The position numbers were made by a program, and so were the translations under genes. This document shows positions 33,909 through 42,495 of a stretch of DNA of 64,000 nucleotides, in pieces (positions within the stretch are counted from its first letter, which is position 1; every line of letters starts with the position of its first letter). The stretch is from Peptoniphilus equinus (GTDB lineage Bacteria > Bacillota > Clostridia > Tissierellales > Peptoniphilaceae), in NCBI RefSeq assembly GCF_027921445.1, contig NZ_CP115667.1, positions 496,001 to 560,000 on the forward strand. The letters run 5' to 3'. The notes under the pieces were generated by a model. That model did no database searches, was not told the DNA's origin, and saw only the letters and a program-made list of their open reading frames with translations.

Positions 33909-34263
33909 TCACCGAGGCCTAGGAGAAATATAGAAGACTGGTGAAGACAGTGCAGATGGCCAAAGATGAGGGCGGAAAGAATGTGAAGTGTGTCGGAGTT
34001 TAAGTGAAAGGAAGTGTTTTTGTGAAACTGAAACGCCATGAGACAGCAGTACAGATACACCAAGGACGTATGGACAACGAAAAAAGGGAAAATCAAAGGG
34101 AACTGTCATGCAGGCCTTGAATAGTATCTGGAGCTGTCAAAAGCATGGGCATCGAACGCAGAGCCAAGGCGGTTGTTCAACAAGGCGGTGATATGCTTTG
34201 ATCACCGAAGAAAGGAGAAAAATAGGGAATGACAACGCGAGAAACATACTGAGGCTATCTGAA
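33909..34263. other. Gene fragments at the left edge of the accessory island
   Basis: Short interrupted plus-strand frames only, for example SEKEKRLASEVNYFRTQAM near 34250, which looks coding but has neither a start nor a domain. I read this as debris of mobile-element genes. No intact gene, repeat end or attachment site is clear. Confidence 0.35.
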
Positions 34264-34311
34264 AAGGAAAAACGGCTTGCATCCGAAGTGAATTATTTTA
34301 GGACGCAAGCC
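34264..34311 (-). terminator. Terminator of the minus-strand ABC transporter operon
   Basis: GGCTTGC and GCAAGCC arms, extended by TCC/GGA, followed on the minus strand by GTTTTTCC. It lies 40 nt after the permease stop. Confidence 0.7.
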
Positions 34312-34350
34312 ATGATTATGCGATTTGGAGACAGTATTCAATGCCCGCCA

Positions 34351-35871
34351 TCAAACGTGTGTGCGTACATCTGATCTTTTTAAGAACACAATGCTACATA
34401 TAATCGATCCCAAAATATAGAAGCAGCAGGATGCAAGAAGCACAGGAACGTTCACTGCCCCGGTGATCGAGCTGCTTCCCATCCCATAGATCAGCATCGA
34501 GTACGGAATGGCATAATAAGCGCCTTTGAGGGTCAACCAAAGGCCGGCAAAACTCCCTACAAAAGCGAGTGCGATGGGCACGGCGAAGGAGCGGAAGATC
34601 ATAGATAACATGCTCTGCACGGCAGTGATGGCGGCGAGGCAGAAAGCGGCGCTGATCATCCGAAACCAGAATAGTCCGGGCACCGCTCCGGGAAGTCGCA
34701 GTATGATTTTTCCGGTGCAAAGATAGATGAGGGCAATCCACAAAATGCTGGTGGATGAGAAAATAACAGCCGTCAGATACTTATCTCTGACTAGTTTTGC
34801 GGGGGGAGCTACCGTCAGTATCAGGTTCCAGTTGCTGCCCTGATGCTCCATCCGCCACAGCAGACTGCAAAGAATTCCGACTAGGGGCGCGAGAAAAAAT
34901 ATACCCAAAAATAGAGACTGCTGCGTCCATAGGTCTGCCCAGGTGTTCTGCAAAACGTCCTGATTCTGCGTGAAATTGAACGTACCGATGACAGCTGAGA
35001 TCAGTGGGATTAGAAGAAAAGGAATCCATATGGGATTGCGTTTCAGTTTTATCAGTTCCACCGGTAGTCCACTGTGAACGGACCGAGATGCTTTGTCCCT
35101 GCATGCGCTTATGTTTAGCTCTCTTTTCTCTGTTTTGGTAAAAATATACAGACCCAGCAGGAAGATGCTGACCAGGTATAATAACGCAGTCAGAATCTCA
35201 GACAGCGTGATCTGGTGCAGAAAAAGTGTCACGGTCCTCGAGGATCTCTGATAATCCATGCCGATGGGGCTCAGGGAAAGGAGGACGGACCATGGTGTCC
35301 ATGCTGTCGTACTCACATAGGCGAGGAAGAAACCTGCCAGAGTACCGCCGAAGCCGATAGAAAGTGCTGCGAACTGGCTTGGAAAGAAAAGAGACAGAAG
35401 GCATTGCAGCTGATAGACAATCATGCCGCTGACCAGCTCTGCCAGAAATGTACTTCCTATTACAGAGAAGGGAATATTTCCATCATATCCCAGTTTGATG
35501 CCCATTAGAATCACCATGACCATCTGCAAGAGGCAGAACCAGCTCAGATGAATGAACCCATAGAGAAGCTTGCCGAGATAGATGGATGCTCTGTCTTCCA
35601 GCGTAGACAGGAGGTTCCACATGAGGCCTCTATGTTCCATGTCCACCGACTGACTGGCAAGCACAGCCATCAGGATAGACAGAATCAGTGTATTAATCAG
35701 TGGCATGGCATAGAATGTATGATACCATGCCTGTTGATCAGGAGGGTTTCCGTGAAACAGATAGAAATAATTTAACACTAGAGCTATCACAATAAGTAAA
35801 AAAGAGTGCTTGTGACGGGATTTCTTGAATTCAACGGCGATCAGCTTTGTAAATATGGCACTTAGATTCAT
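34351..35871 (-). CDS. Fused double ABC-2 permease of a peptide-antibiotic resistance exporter
   Basis: A 506-aa protein with about 12 membrane helices arranged as two similar halves. Half 1 starts AVEFKKSRHKHSFLLIV and half 2 starts PVELIKLKRNPIWIPFLLI at about residue 270. Each half has a matched block: MAVLASQSVDMEHRGLMWNL in the first and LLWRMEHQGSNWNLIL in the second. This repeats the LanE/LanG or BcrB-type permease, normally two separate subunits, in one chain. It overlaps the ATPase gene by 4 nt. A role in expelling or removing a lantibiotic/bacitracin-like peptide is inferred from architecture and the divergent two-component system. Confidence 0.85.
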   Translation of the reverse strand: MNLSAIFTKLIAVEFKKSRHKHSFLLIVIALVLNYFYLFHGNPPDQQAWYHTFYAMPLINTLILSILMAVLASQSVDMEHRGLMWNLLSTLEDRASIYLGKLLYGFIHLSWFCLLQMVMVILMGIKLGYDGNIPFSVIGSTFLAELVSGMIVYQLQCLLSLFFPSQFAALSIGFGGTLAGFFLAYVSTTAWTPWSVLLSLSPIGMDYQRSSRTVTLFLHQITLSEILTALLYLVSIFLLGLYIFTKTEKRELNISACRDKASRSVHSGLPVELIKLKRNPIWIPFLLIPLISAVIGTFNFTQNQDVLQNTWADLWTQQSLFLGIFFLAPLVGILCSLLWRMEHQGSNWNLILTVAPPAKLVRDKYLTAVIFSSTSILWIALIYLCTGKIILRLPGAVPGLFWFRMISAAFCLAAITAVQSMLSMIFRSFAVPIALAFVGSFAGLWLTLKGAYYAIPYSMLIYGMGSSSITGAVNVPVLLASCCFYILGSIICSIVFLKRSDVRTHV

Positions 35872-36593
35872 AAGGACTCCTCTCTACCGGTCATTTCAAG
35901 GAATACATCTTCCAGATTATCTCCATGTGTTTCCAGATCAGCAAGAGCCCCCTGGTAGAGCATACGGTCATGATGGATGATACCAACTTGATCGGCCATC
36001 TGTTCAATCTCACTGAGGAGATGGCTGGAAATGATAACGGTTATGTGTCTTTCTTTAGGAAGGGAACAAATGAGCTGGCGCATTTCCTGAATCCCGGCGG
36101 GGTCGAGACCGTTGGTCGGTTCGTCCAGAATCAGAAGCTTTGGATTTCCCAAGATCGCCATGGCGATACCGAGCCGCTGTTTCATTCCGAGAGAATAGTT
36201 GCTGAGTTTTTTATCTCGCTGATCATAGAGGCGGACTGTTTTTAGCACAGGCACGATTTCTTCCTCGCTGACACCTTTAAGCTTTTGTATGATCTGCATA
36301 TTCTCAAGACCGGTCAGGTGACCGTACCCGCCCGGATTTTCGATCAGGCTTCCGGTCTGGCGAAGAATGGATAGCCTGTTTGCGGAATCCATCGTTTTGC
36401 CAAAGATTTTGATTCTGCCCTCATCAGGGTGAATCAGACCGAGAATCATTTTGAGGGTTGTGCTTTTTCCTGCTCCGTTTGGCCCGAGAAAGCCGTAGAC
36501 GCATTTTTCCGGCACAGCCATGGAAAGATCTTTCACGCGATAGGTGTTACCGCTTCGCTTACTCAGGTGGTTTGTTTCCAATATATAGTTCAT
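35868..36593 (-). CDS. ABC transporter ATPase (lantibiotic/bacitracin resistance type)
   Basis: A 241-aa ATPase. Walker A GPNGAGKST, Q-loop region RQTGSLIENPGGYGHLTGLEN, signature YSLGMKQRLGIAM, Walker [17 protein letters not shown] and switch His in ISSHLLSEIEQ. The GYGHLTGLENM segment is typical of the BcrA/NisF-like subfamily. It is coupled to the double permease. GGAGG lies 12 nt from the start on the minus strand. It is transcribed divergently from the two-component system. Confidence 0.93.
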   Translation of the reverse strand: MNYILETNHLSKRSGNTYRVKDLSMAVPEKCVYGFLGPNGAGKSTTLKMILGLIHPDEGRIKIFGKTMDSANRLSILRQTGSLIENPGGYGHLTGLENMQIIQKLKGVSEEEIVPVLKTVRLYDQRDKKLSNYSLGMKQRLGIAMAILGNPKLLILDEPTNGLDPAGIQEMRQLICSLPKERHITVIISSHLLSEIEQMADQVGIIHHDRMLYQGALADLETHGDNLEDVFLEMTGREESL

Positions 36594-36707
36594 CGAGCTT
36601 CTGTCCTCCGTTTCTTGGTATAGAATGTTTACGGTGACAGCATATCAGCTGAAGATTATGGGAACCTTGCGATAACCTTATGCTTACATTAAGATATCTC
36701 AAATGTC

Positions 36708-36736
36708 TTGGGGGAAATGGCAGGATACGATATAGT
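36708..36736 (+). promoter_or_regulatory. Promoter candidate for the two-component system
   Basis: TTGGGG, 17 nt, TATAGT, 100 nt before the response regulator gene. It lies in the 243-nt divergent region, where the regulator is likely to bind. Confidence 0.45.
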
Positions 36737-36836
36737 AGAAGCAGCTTTTCAATGAGGAAGCGGGAAGCGGAGCATACGTCGTAAACATACTTGGGACAAG
36801 CCCATTCTTATAAAAATGATTCAGGAGGACCGACAT

Positions 36837-37544
36837 ATGGATAGAAGTGAATGCAGACTATTAACCGTCGATGATGAGAAGGGGCTGACAGATATTGTAA
36901 CTGAGCTGCTCAAAAGAGAAAATTATTTGCAGATTGATAGTGCTGCCAGCTGCCGCGAGGCTGAAGAAAAGCTTCAGAAACAGCATTATGATTTAGTTTT
37001 GTTGGATGTCATGCTGCCGGACGGGGATGGATTTGATTTCTATGAACGAATGAAAGAGAAAGGATGGCTCTTTGATGCACCGGTGATCTTTTTGTCGGCG
37101 CGGGATGAGGATACGGACCGTCTGAAGGGATTGGGACTTGGGGCGGATGATTACATCACCAAGCCATTTCTTCCGCAGGAATTATTGTTGAGAATTGGAG
37201 CGGTACTAAGAAGGACGTACCATTTTGAGGATAAGGCGAAGTCTATTCGTCTGGGCCAAACAGTTGTCTCAATGGATGCGGGAACTGTTACACGAAATGG
37301 AAAGGAGACTGCTCTTACTGCAAAGGAACTGGCGCTTTTTAAAATCCTTTTTCGAAATCGAGGGAAAATCATTACGACAGACGCGCTGTGCGACGAACTC
37401 TGGCCGGACGGCAGTTTTGGGCTGGAAAGTTCGCTGATTGTACATATGCGTCATTTGAGAGAAAAGGTAGAGGAAGAGCCGTCAAAGCCGAGATATCTTA
37501 TCACGGTACGGGGGCTTGGCTATAAGTTGGAGAAGAAATCATGA
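36837..37544 (+). CDS. OmpR-family response regulator
   Basis: A 235-aa protein from ATG 36837, preceded by AGGAGG; an in-frame ATG 21 nt upstream lacks an RBS. Receiver: LLTVDDEKGLTD (acidic pocket), LVLLDVMLPDGDGFDF with phospho-Asp, VIFLSARD (Thr/Ser) and DDYITKPF (Lys). Winged helix: LTAKELALFKILFRNRGKI and SLIVHMRHLREKVE with TVRGLGYKLE. It likely controls the adjacent exporter. It overlaps the kinase gene by 4 nt. Confidence 0.94.
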   Translation: MDRSECRLLTVDDEKGLTDIVTELLKRENYLQIDSAASCREAEEKLQKQHYDLVLLDVMLPDGDGFDFYERMKEKGWLFDAPVIFLSARDEDTDRLKGLGLGADDYITKPFLPQELLLRIGAVLRRTYHFEDKAKSIRLGQTVVSMDAGTVTRNGKETALTAKELALFKILFRNRGKIITTDALCDELWPDGSFGLESSLIVHMRHLREKVEEEPSKPRYLITVRGLGYKLEKKS

Positions 37545-38752
37545 AGCGAAAAATGGGAAAGTGGCTGCAACTGTTTGTAGGAATTGTGCTGATGACGATT
37601 CTGCTTCTCTTTACGGATCTGCTGATCTTCGGGATCGTGGTAATCAAAAATAATTCGGTCAATTACCAGGACATGCAAGAGATCGAGACACATTTGCTAG
37701 AGAAAAACGGAAACTATCAGTTGGATGAACAAGCGAGGGCAAGTCTTTTGAAGCACCAGCAGTTTGCTATGCTCCTTGGGAAGGATGGAAGCATTTTGTG
37801 GAGTGAAGCGCTCCCCGAACAACTCAGAAAAACATATACCGTACAGGACGTCGCCAAGTTTACCCGGTATTATCTTGAGGATTATCCGGTTCGCACCTAT
37901 GTTGTCGAGCAAGGACTGCTCGTGATTGGAGGCACAAAAGACCGGATTTGGAAATACACGTTTGAATTTGATGTGACCCTGATGGAAAATCTTTTGAAGG
38001 TCTTGCCCTTGCTTTTCATGTCCAATATCATTGTGCTGGTGACGGTTCCGACTTGGCTGCAGAAACGGCGGGCGAAGAAAAAGGAAGAGGAGCGCACAGA
38101 GTGGATTGCAGGAGTGTCGCATGATATTCGCACTCCGCTTGCCATTGTTCTGGGTAACGCCCAAATCATAGCCGGTTTAACCCAAGAGACAGAGGTCAGG
38201 CACAGGGCGAAATCCATTGAAACACAGGGAATCCGTCTTCGCCGACTCGTAGATAATTTGAATCTTTCCAGTAAACTGGAATTTGGCGCAGGAAAATTTG
38301 AAAAACACACAGTGAGAATCAGCCGCTTTCTCAGAAAGATCCTCACAGAAATCATGAATCAAATGGAGGATGACCGGTATCAGTTTACACTCGACATCGA
38401 CGATGCTCTTCAGGAACTGGAGCTGTGCTTCAGCGAAGATCTGGTGGAGAGAGCAGTCATGAATTTACTTCATAATGCGATATGTCATAATACGGATGGA
38501 TGCAAGATTGAAATGAGGCTGTACCAGGATCGGAAAAATCACGTTTTTCTGGAGCTCGGTGATAATGGAAAGGGCGTATCAAAAGAATTTCTGAGCAGGC
38601 TGAACCGCAGTGGTTATCAGCGGAAGTCCGGCACCGGACAGCATGGCCGGGGACTAAAGATTGTCAAACAGGTGGCGGATTGGCACCGATGGAAAATATT
38701 CTTTTCAGAAGGAGAACAAGGCGGGCTAATTTGTACTATTCGACTGAGATAA
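37541..38752 (+). CDS. Sensor histidine kinase
   Basis: A 403-aa protein. Two membrane helices (about 7-33 and 148-170) enclose an extracellular sensor of about 115 residues. Then come the HisKA box GVSHDIRTPLAIVLGNAQI with phospho-His, N box NLLHNAICHN, G1 ELGDNGKGVS, and G2 GQHGRGLKIVKQVADWH. It is the partner of the upstream regulator. The sizeable sensor domain differs from the two-helix BceS type, so it may sense the peptide directly. The operon points away from the ABC genes. Confidence 0.92.
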   Translation: MKRKMGKWLQLFVGIVLMTILLLFTDLLIFGIVVIKNNSVNYQDMQEIETHLLEKNGNYQLDEQARASLLKHQQFAMLLGKDGSILWSEALPEQLRKTYTVQDVAKFTRYYLEDYPVRTYVVEQGLLVIGGTKDRIWKYTFEFDVTLMENLLKVLPLLFMSNIIVLVTVPTWLQKRRAKKKEEERTEWIAGVSHDIRTPLAIVLGNAQIIAGLTQETEVRHRAKSIETQGIRLRRLVDNLNLSSKLEFGAGKFEKHTVRISRFLRKILTEIMNQMEDDRYQFTLDIDDALQELELCFSEDLVERAVMNLLHNAICHNTDGCKIEMRLYQDRKNHVFLELGDNGKGVSKEFLSRLNRSGYQRKSGTGQHGRGLKIVKQVADWHRWKIFFSEGEQGGLICTIRLR

Positions 38753-38913
38753 GATTGTTATGTGCTGATTGGTTATATAGATGTAGTAGCTCATAGTAAA
38801 AGGGGGCTTTTCTCAGAACAAAAGGAGTGGAAAACTTGGCTTTGCTGAAGAAAGCAAGTGATAACCCTAAAAAAGTGTCATGCTGTTAGTGGGATATCCC
38901 ACAACGTGAGGAT

Positions 38914-39190
38914 GTGATTTTAGTGGAAGCAGTTAAGGATTACGATATACATAGCGACAGCAAGAAGCGTGTAACTCCCTGTGGTGTAAAATATCAGTAT
39001 TACAACGTCAGAGCATATGAGCATGGCTGCATGATGCTGGAACCGCGTGGATTGATCACCCCGATAGGAAATATTATCTAAGCCATTTGACAGCATGTAC
39101 CAAGCGATTCGCAATTTTAAACGAGGTCAGATATCGGATCCGGTAGACCTTTATGGTTTTGAGACATTGAGAAATGCAGTTCAACATTAG
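38914..39190 (+). pseudogene. Broken antitoxin-like gene
   Basis: The first frame from GTG 38914 (VEAVKDYDIHSDSKKRVTP, then HGCMMLEPRGL) stops at 39081. Another frame then continues with FDSMYQAIRNFKRGQISDPV and DLYGFETLRN up to 39190. Together they resemble small antitoxin-type proteins that end in a motif like NFKKGxVSxPVDL. The gene is interrupted by a shift near 39075. It lies directly before a RelE/ParE-like remnant. Confidence 0.5.
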
Positions 39191-39192
39191 AG

Positions 39193-39507
39193 TGGGTATA
39201 CTGGAAGTGGAAGCTATATGGTAGAGATTACAGAGAGAGTATCGCATCAGCAAGAAAGATGCCATACTATTATAAGGAGTTGGGCAAGGCATTAAAGCTT
39301 CTATCCGAGAATCCGAGACATCCTGGCTTACAGACACATGAGATTCAGGAATTAACGGATCGATACGGAGAACGTGTAGGGCAGTCATATCCGAAAAATA
39401 AGACAAGCGGTGCCATGGGAATGTATTGGATGTATAGCCCGGATCAGCAGTCTATCACCATTATTGGGCTGGAGTCCCATCCGGAGAATAAGAAAAACGG
39501 TGCATAG
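39193..39507 (+). pseudogene. RelE/ParE-like toxin remnant lacking a start codon
   Basis: The open frame gives WKWKLYGRDYRESIASARKM, then YYKELGKALKLLSENPRHPG, THEIQELTDRYGERV, MGMYWMYSPDQQSITIIGLE and HPENKKNGA. The HPENKKNA-type ending and ENPRHPGLQTHEI segment fit type II toxins encoded with the antitoxin above. No ATG, GTG or TTG stands before WKWKLY; the first ATG (39259) would drop the N-terminal strand and helix. It is probably inactive. Confidence 0.5.
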
Positions 39508-39930
39508 ACTCGAATCGCTCTATCAGAGTTGCCGCCGCTTAAGTGATTGATCTGAGCTACCACCACAAGAAAGAAAAATTGCCGGCAACACTTTGGCAAC
39601 AAGAAATCAGATAGCCAGTAGAAACAGTTTGATTCAGATAATACAGATACGACAGTTAATGAAACTTAGCATAGTTGTTTAGAAACAAAACTGATAGGAT
39701 CAAGTTTGAGCAAAAGTAACAAATATGATTCTGTTACAAAAATATTGAAAACAGTGGGTTTTAGCGATTAAACGGTGCAAAACTCTTTTAAGGGATACTG
39801 TTTTCATACTAAAAAGTTGAAATAGTCAATTCAAAAAAGAGCTGTTGAATTTGGATAAATTGTTTAAAAGCCTTCCATCGTTTTGGAGGGAGTTTTTTGT
39901 GAAATAGTATTTGATAATGAGGTGCGCTTA
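39508..39930. other. Gene-free AT-rich stretch with a terminator-like hairpin
   Basis: No gene is seen. CCTTCCA/TGGAGGG (39871-39890) followed by six T is a rho-independent terminator just before the next small gene, reading plus. The rest holds only short interrupted frames. Confidence 0.45.
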
Positions 39931-40152
39931 ATGACTATTTTAAAAATTATGCTAATAACGATTGGTATTGTATTTACTACATTTGGATATGAGATTTATT
40001 TTCAAAAGAAGTACAATCTAATCAATGGTTTTGAAGAAGATTATAAAAACGGAAGAAAAACAAAATCATATGCCAAAAAAGTGGGTCTAATAGAATTTGT
40101 ATTGGGAATTGTAGTAGCCCTAATTGGAATTTGTGTAATCGTAATAAAGTAA
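39931..40152 (+). CDS. DUF3784-like small membrane protein
   Basis: A 73-aa protein with two hydrophobic helices (about 3-21 and 50-71) around a polar loop KKYNLINGFEEDYKNGRKT. This is the topology and loop style of DUF3784 proteins, common as small accessory genes in Firmicutes. I chose ATG 39931; ATG 39883 lies in the terminator hairpin. The RBS is weak (GAGGTG). The sequence is far richer in A+T than the core genes, suggesting transfer. Function unknown. A hairpin terminator follows. Confidence 0.6.
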   Translation: MTILKIMLITIGIVFTTFGYEIYFQKKYNLINGFEEDYKNGRKTKSYAKKVGLIEFVLGIVVALIGICVIVIK

Positions 40153-40184
40153 ACAAATCTTATTTTCTATAAATATTAATTACT

Positions 40185-40217
40185 AAAAAGTACATAACTT
40201 TAAGCTATGTACTTTTT
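40185..40217 (+). terminator. Terminator after the DUF3784-like gene
   Basis: AAAAAGTACATA pairs with TATGTACTTTTT; the A and T tracts make it bidirectional. Confidence 0.85.
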
Positions 40218-41170
40218 CTGTGTTTATTTTATGTTTGGCGTAATCTTAGCAGATATACCTTTTGTATAACATTGCTTTCTTCAAAAGGAATATAATCTGT
40301 TTCAGGCTGTCAGGATAGTTAGCCTTCCAATCCTTCATGATTTTTATTCATGTCGTTATTCTCATATTTTTTATTTCTTGCATTGCAAAAAGACTGAATG
40401 ACACACGAGTAATTTATAAAAATGACATTGATACATGAAGAAAGCTAGTGATGATTTGTCAAAGAGGCTGTGAGATATGCATTTGTTTGAATAGGAAGAA
40501 AGAATTTCTTAGACGTAGAAGTTAAATTCTTACATAATAATAAGTTTAATGTTATAATCCAATTATAATTAAGAATTTTAGATATGAATGTGAGTTATAA
40601 GGGGCTGTGGAAAATTTTAATATAAAGTTACTATCTTCCTAATATGTAGTACGTATGTACTACGATAAATTGATTGATGATAAGTGATGTTAATTATGGA
40701 TAAATTAGTGAAAAGTTGCCAATATACATAAACAATTGCTATTAGATTTCTATTTGAAAAAGATAGAAGTAATGTAAACTTACTTTCGTAGTAAAAAAGA
40801 GTATCCTCATGTATGCAAATCCATTAATGAGATGAATCCTGTAGAAAAGATCATATTTTCCAACGAAATTCTATGATCTTTTTGAAGTGCCAGAAGATTT
40901 ATTTAAGATAATTAAAAGTTTTCTGTAATGAAAAATGAATAAAATATAATAACTTTTAGACTGTAAAAATACTACTTCTATTTATTAATGGGCAAAATAG
41001 TTAGCTATAGCTAAATGGGTAGTAAAAGGGATAAAAGTCTTAACGATATTAAATTAGATATAATTTCCAGTAAAAAATAAGTTAAAAAATCTTTATGTTT
41101 GAACTTTTTTGAATATGTTGCACAGTAGAGAAAATAAAATTTGAACATAAGAGTTTTTCAAGGAGATGAT
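40218..41170. other. AT-rich gene graveyard
   Basis: About 950 nt without a gene. A hairpin AAAAGATCATA/TATGATCTTTT (40845-40883) looks like a terminator but overlaps a broken frame reading EYPHVCKSINEMNPVEKIIF, then, shifted, YDLFEVPEDLFKIIKSFL. That suggests a small gene lost by frameshift. A minus-strand piece near 40250-40340 (MKDWKANYPDSLK) faintly recalls a transposase but is too short to call. Confidence 0.35.
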
Positions 41171-41710
41171 ATGTTGAGCAAAAATAAATGCGTTTCCGTT
41201 AAAAATGTAATTTTATGCTTTTTAATGTTAGCAATAATAGTCTATATTCTTGTTTGGCTGCTGGGATTATTTATAGGCTATATAGGAAGTTTTGTTAAAA
41301 GTCCCAATAATATGGATGCTGTTATTATAGCATTGATAACTGGTGGGTTATCAATGTTGGGAGATTTGATTCGTTTAATAGTATCGAAAGTAATAGAATA
41401 TCGTCAAAATATAAAAAGGTATTTATATGAAAAAAAGGAAGAACCCTATTCGGAATGTATTGAGATTGTTTACAAATTACAGGATAGTGTTAGGGGAAAT
41501 CAAGAATATAGTGAAAAAGAAATGTTAGATGATATATTTAGTTTTTCTAAAAAATTGACACTATGGGGTTCGACTAAGGCAATTAGAAAGCGGCTTATTT
41601 TTCGTGAAATAATTCAAGATCGAAACGATAATTTGACTGATGACCTTTTTATACTTGAAGAGATTATGTTTGAGATTAGAAAAGATATGGGACCAAAAAG
41701 AATGGATTAA
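41171..41710 (+). CDS. Two-helix membrane protein, 3' end shifted out of frame
   Basis: A 179-aa frame from ATG 41171 (AAGGAG upstream): two membrane helices (about 10-35 and 45-68), then a cytoplasmic helical part with KEMLDDIFSFSKKLTLWGS and DDLFILEEIMFEIRKDMG. It ends abruptly with PKRMD. The -1 frame continues the protein from an A5 run at 41695-41699: KNGLKQSDILAFFVNNI, then a stop at 41781. Related Firmicute proteins end with such a SDILAFFIND tail, so one A appears lost here. Strongly AT-rich. Function unknown; such proteins often sit among defence or mobile genes. Confidence 0.65.
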   Translation: MLSKNKCVSVKNVILCFLMLAIIVYILVWLLGLFIGYIGSFVKSPNNMDAVIIALITGGLSMLGDLIRLIVSKVIEYRQNIKRYLYEKKEEPYSECIEIVYKLQDSVRGNQEYSEKEMLDDIFSFSKKLTLWGSTKAIRKRLIFREIIQDRNDNLTDDLFILEEIMFEIRKDMGPKRMD

Positions 41711-41781
41711 AGCAGAGCGATATTCTGGCTTTCTTTGTAAATAACATTAGGAGTTATTTTTCTAAAAACAACAAGAAGTAA

Positions 41782-42269
41782 TTATATGAATAATTGGAAC
41801 TGAGACAGATAAAAATCTGAGAGCGCACTTAAATTTCTCGGATTTCCCGGTATGTAATAAATGAGAAGCCTTTATTTGGAGATGGCTTGAACAGCAGAAA
41901 AGGTGAGTAACAGCTGATATATTTGTTGTGAGACGTTTAAAAATATGATTTGAGGTTTTAGGTGCAAAAACTCTCAAATATAGTGTTTGGATAAAAGAAT
42001 TAGGTCTTGTGACAACTATTTGTTAAATATCAAGCTGCAGATGAAAGTCTGGTGACAGTTAGAATGGGTGTAGATTTGAATGTATAAACTAAGCTTAGTG
42101 ATATATTATGACATTTTGTCTTAGTGCGGAGCTGGTGAGGTCATCCACGATCGCGAATAGTATGGGGCACCAATACCCATCTGAGCAACCTATGAGTGGC
42201 GTACGCAACTATGTTATACTTAACGTGGTCATTTAAAATGCAAGACGCGACCGAAGTCGATGACTCAAG
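41782..42269. other. Gene-free stretch
   Basis: About 490 nt with interrupted frames only. The right half probably belongs to the 5' part of the kinase remnant that follows, but too little survives to align it. No promoter or RNA is recognised. Confidence 0.4.
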
Positions 42270-42465
42270 ATGAGTTTGATTCGCAGTGGCAATACAGACA
42301 TGACGCCCATGACTGAAGATGCATTAACGTAATATTTATGGCCCATTGTCAGGAATATGATTAAGGCTGCGATTGAGAATAAACAGAATCTGATTGTGGA
42401 AGGTTGTTATATACCTTTTGACTGGGATTAGGATTTTTATGACTCTGTTGGAGGTCAGGACTGTA
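42270..42465 (+). pseudogene. Remnant of a P-loop small-molecule kinase-like gene
   Basis: One frame reads MSLIRSGNTDMTPMTEDALT, stop, YLWPIVRNMIKAAIENKQNL then IVEGCYIPFDWD, stop, DFYDS. It matches the middle of AAA_33/zeta-like ATPases of the type that carry LIRSGxT, LWPIVREMIKTAIENxQNLIVEGCYIPFDW. The Walker A region and C-terminus are missing, and two codons that should be Glu and Lys are stops (TAA, TAG). Confidence 0.6.
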
Positions 42466-42495
42466 GCGTCGGCGAAGGTCAATGGAGGTGACGCA

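Noticed and set aside
39508-39570. ACCACCA-ending segment as a tRNA 3' end or attachment site
   Set aside because: No cloverleaf can be formed from the upstream sequence.
40250-40340. Minus-strand peptide MKDWKANYPDSLK as an IS256-type transposase fragment
   Set aside because: The similarity is a dozen residues only and the following frame does not continue the family pattern; no terminal repeats were seen.
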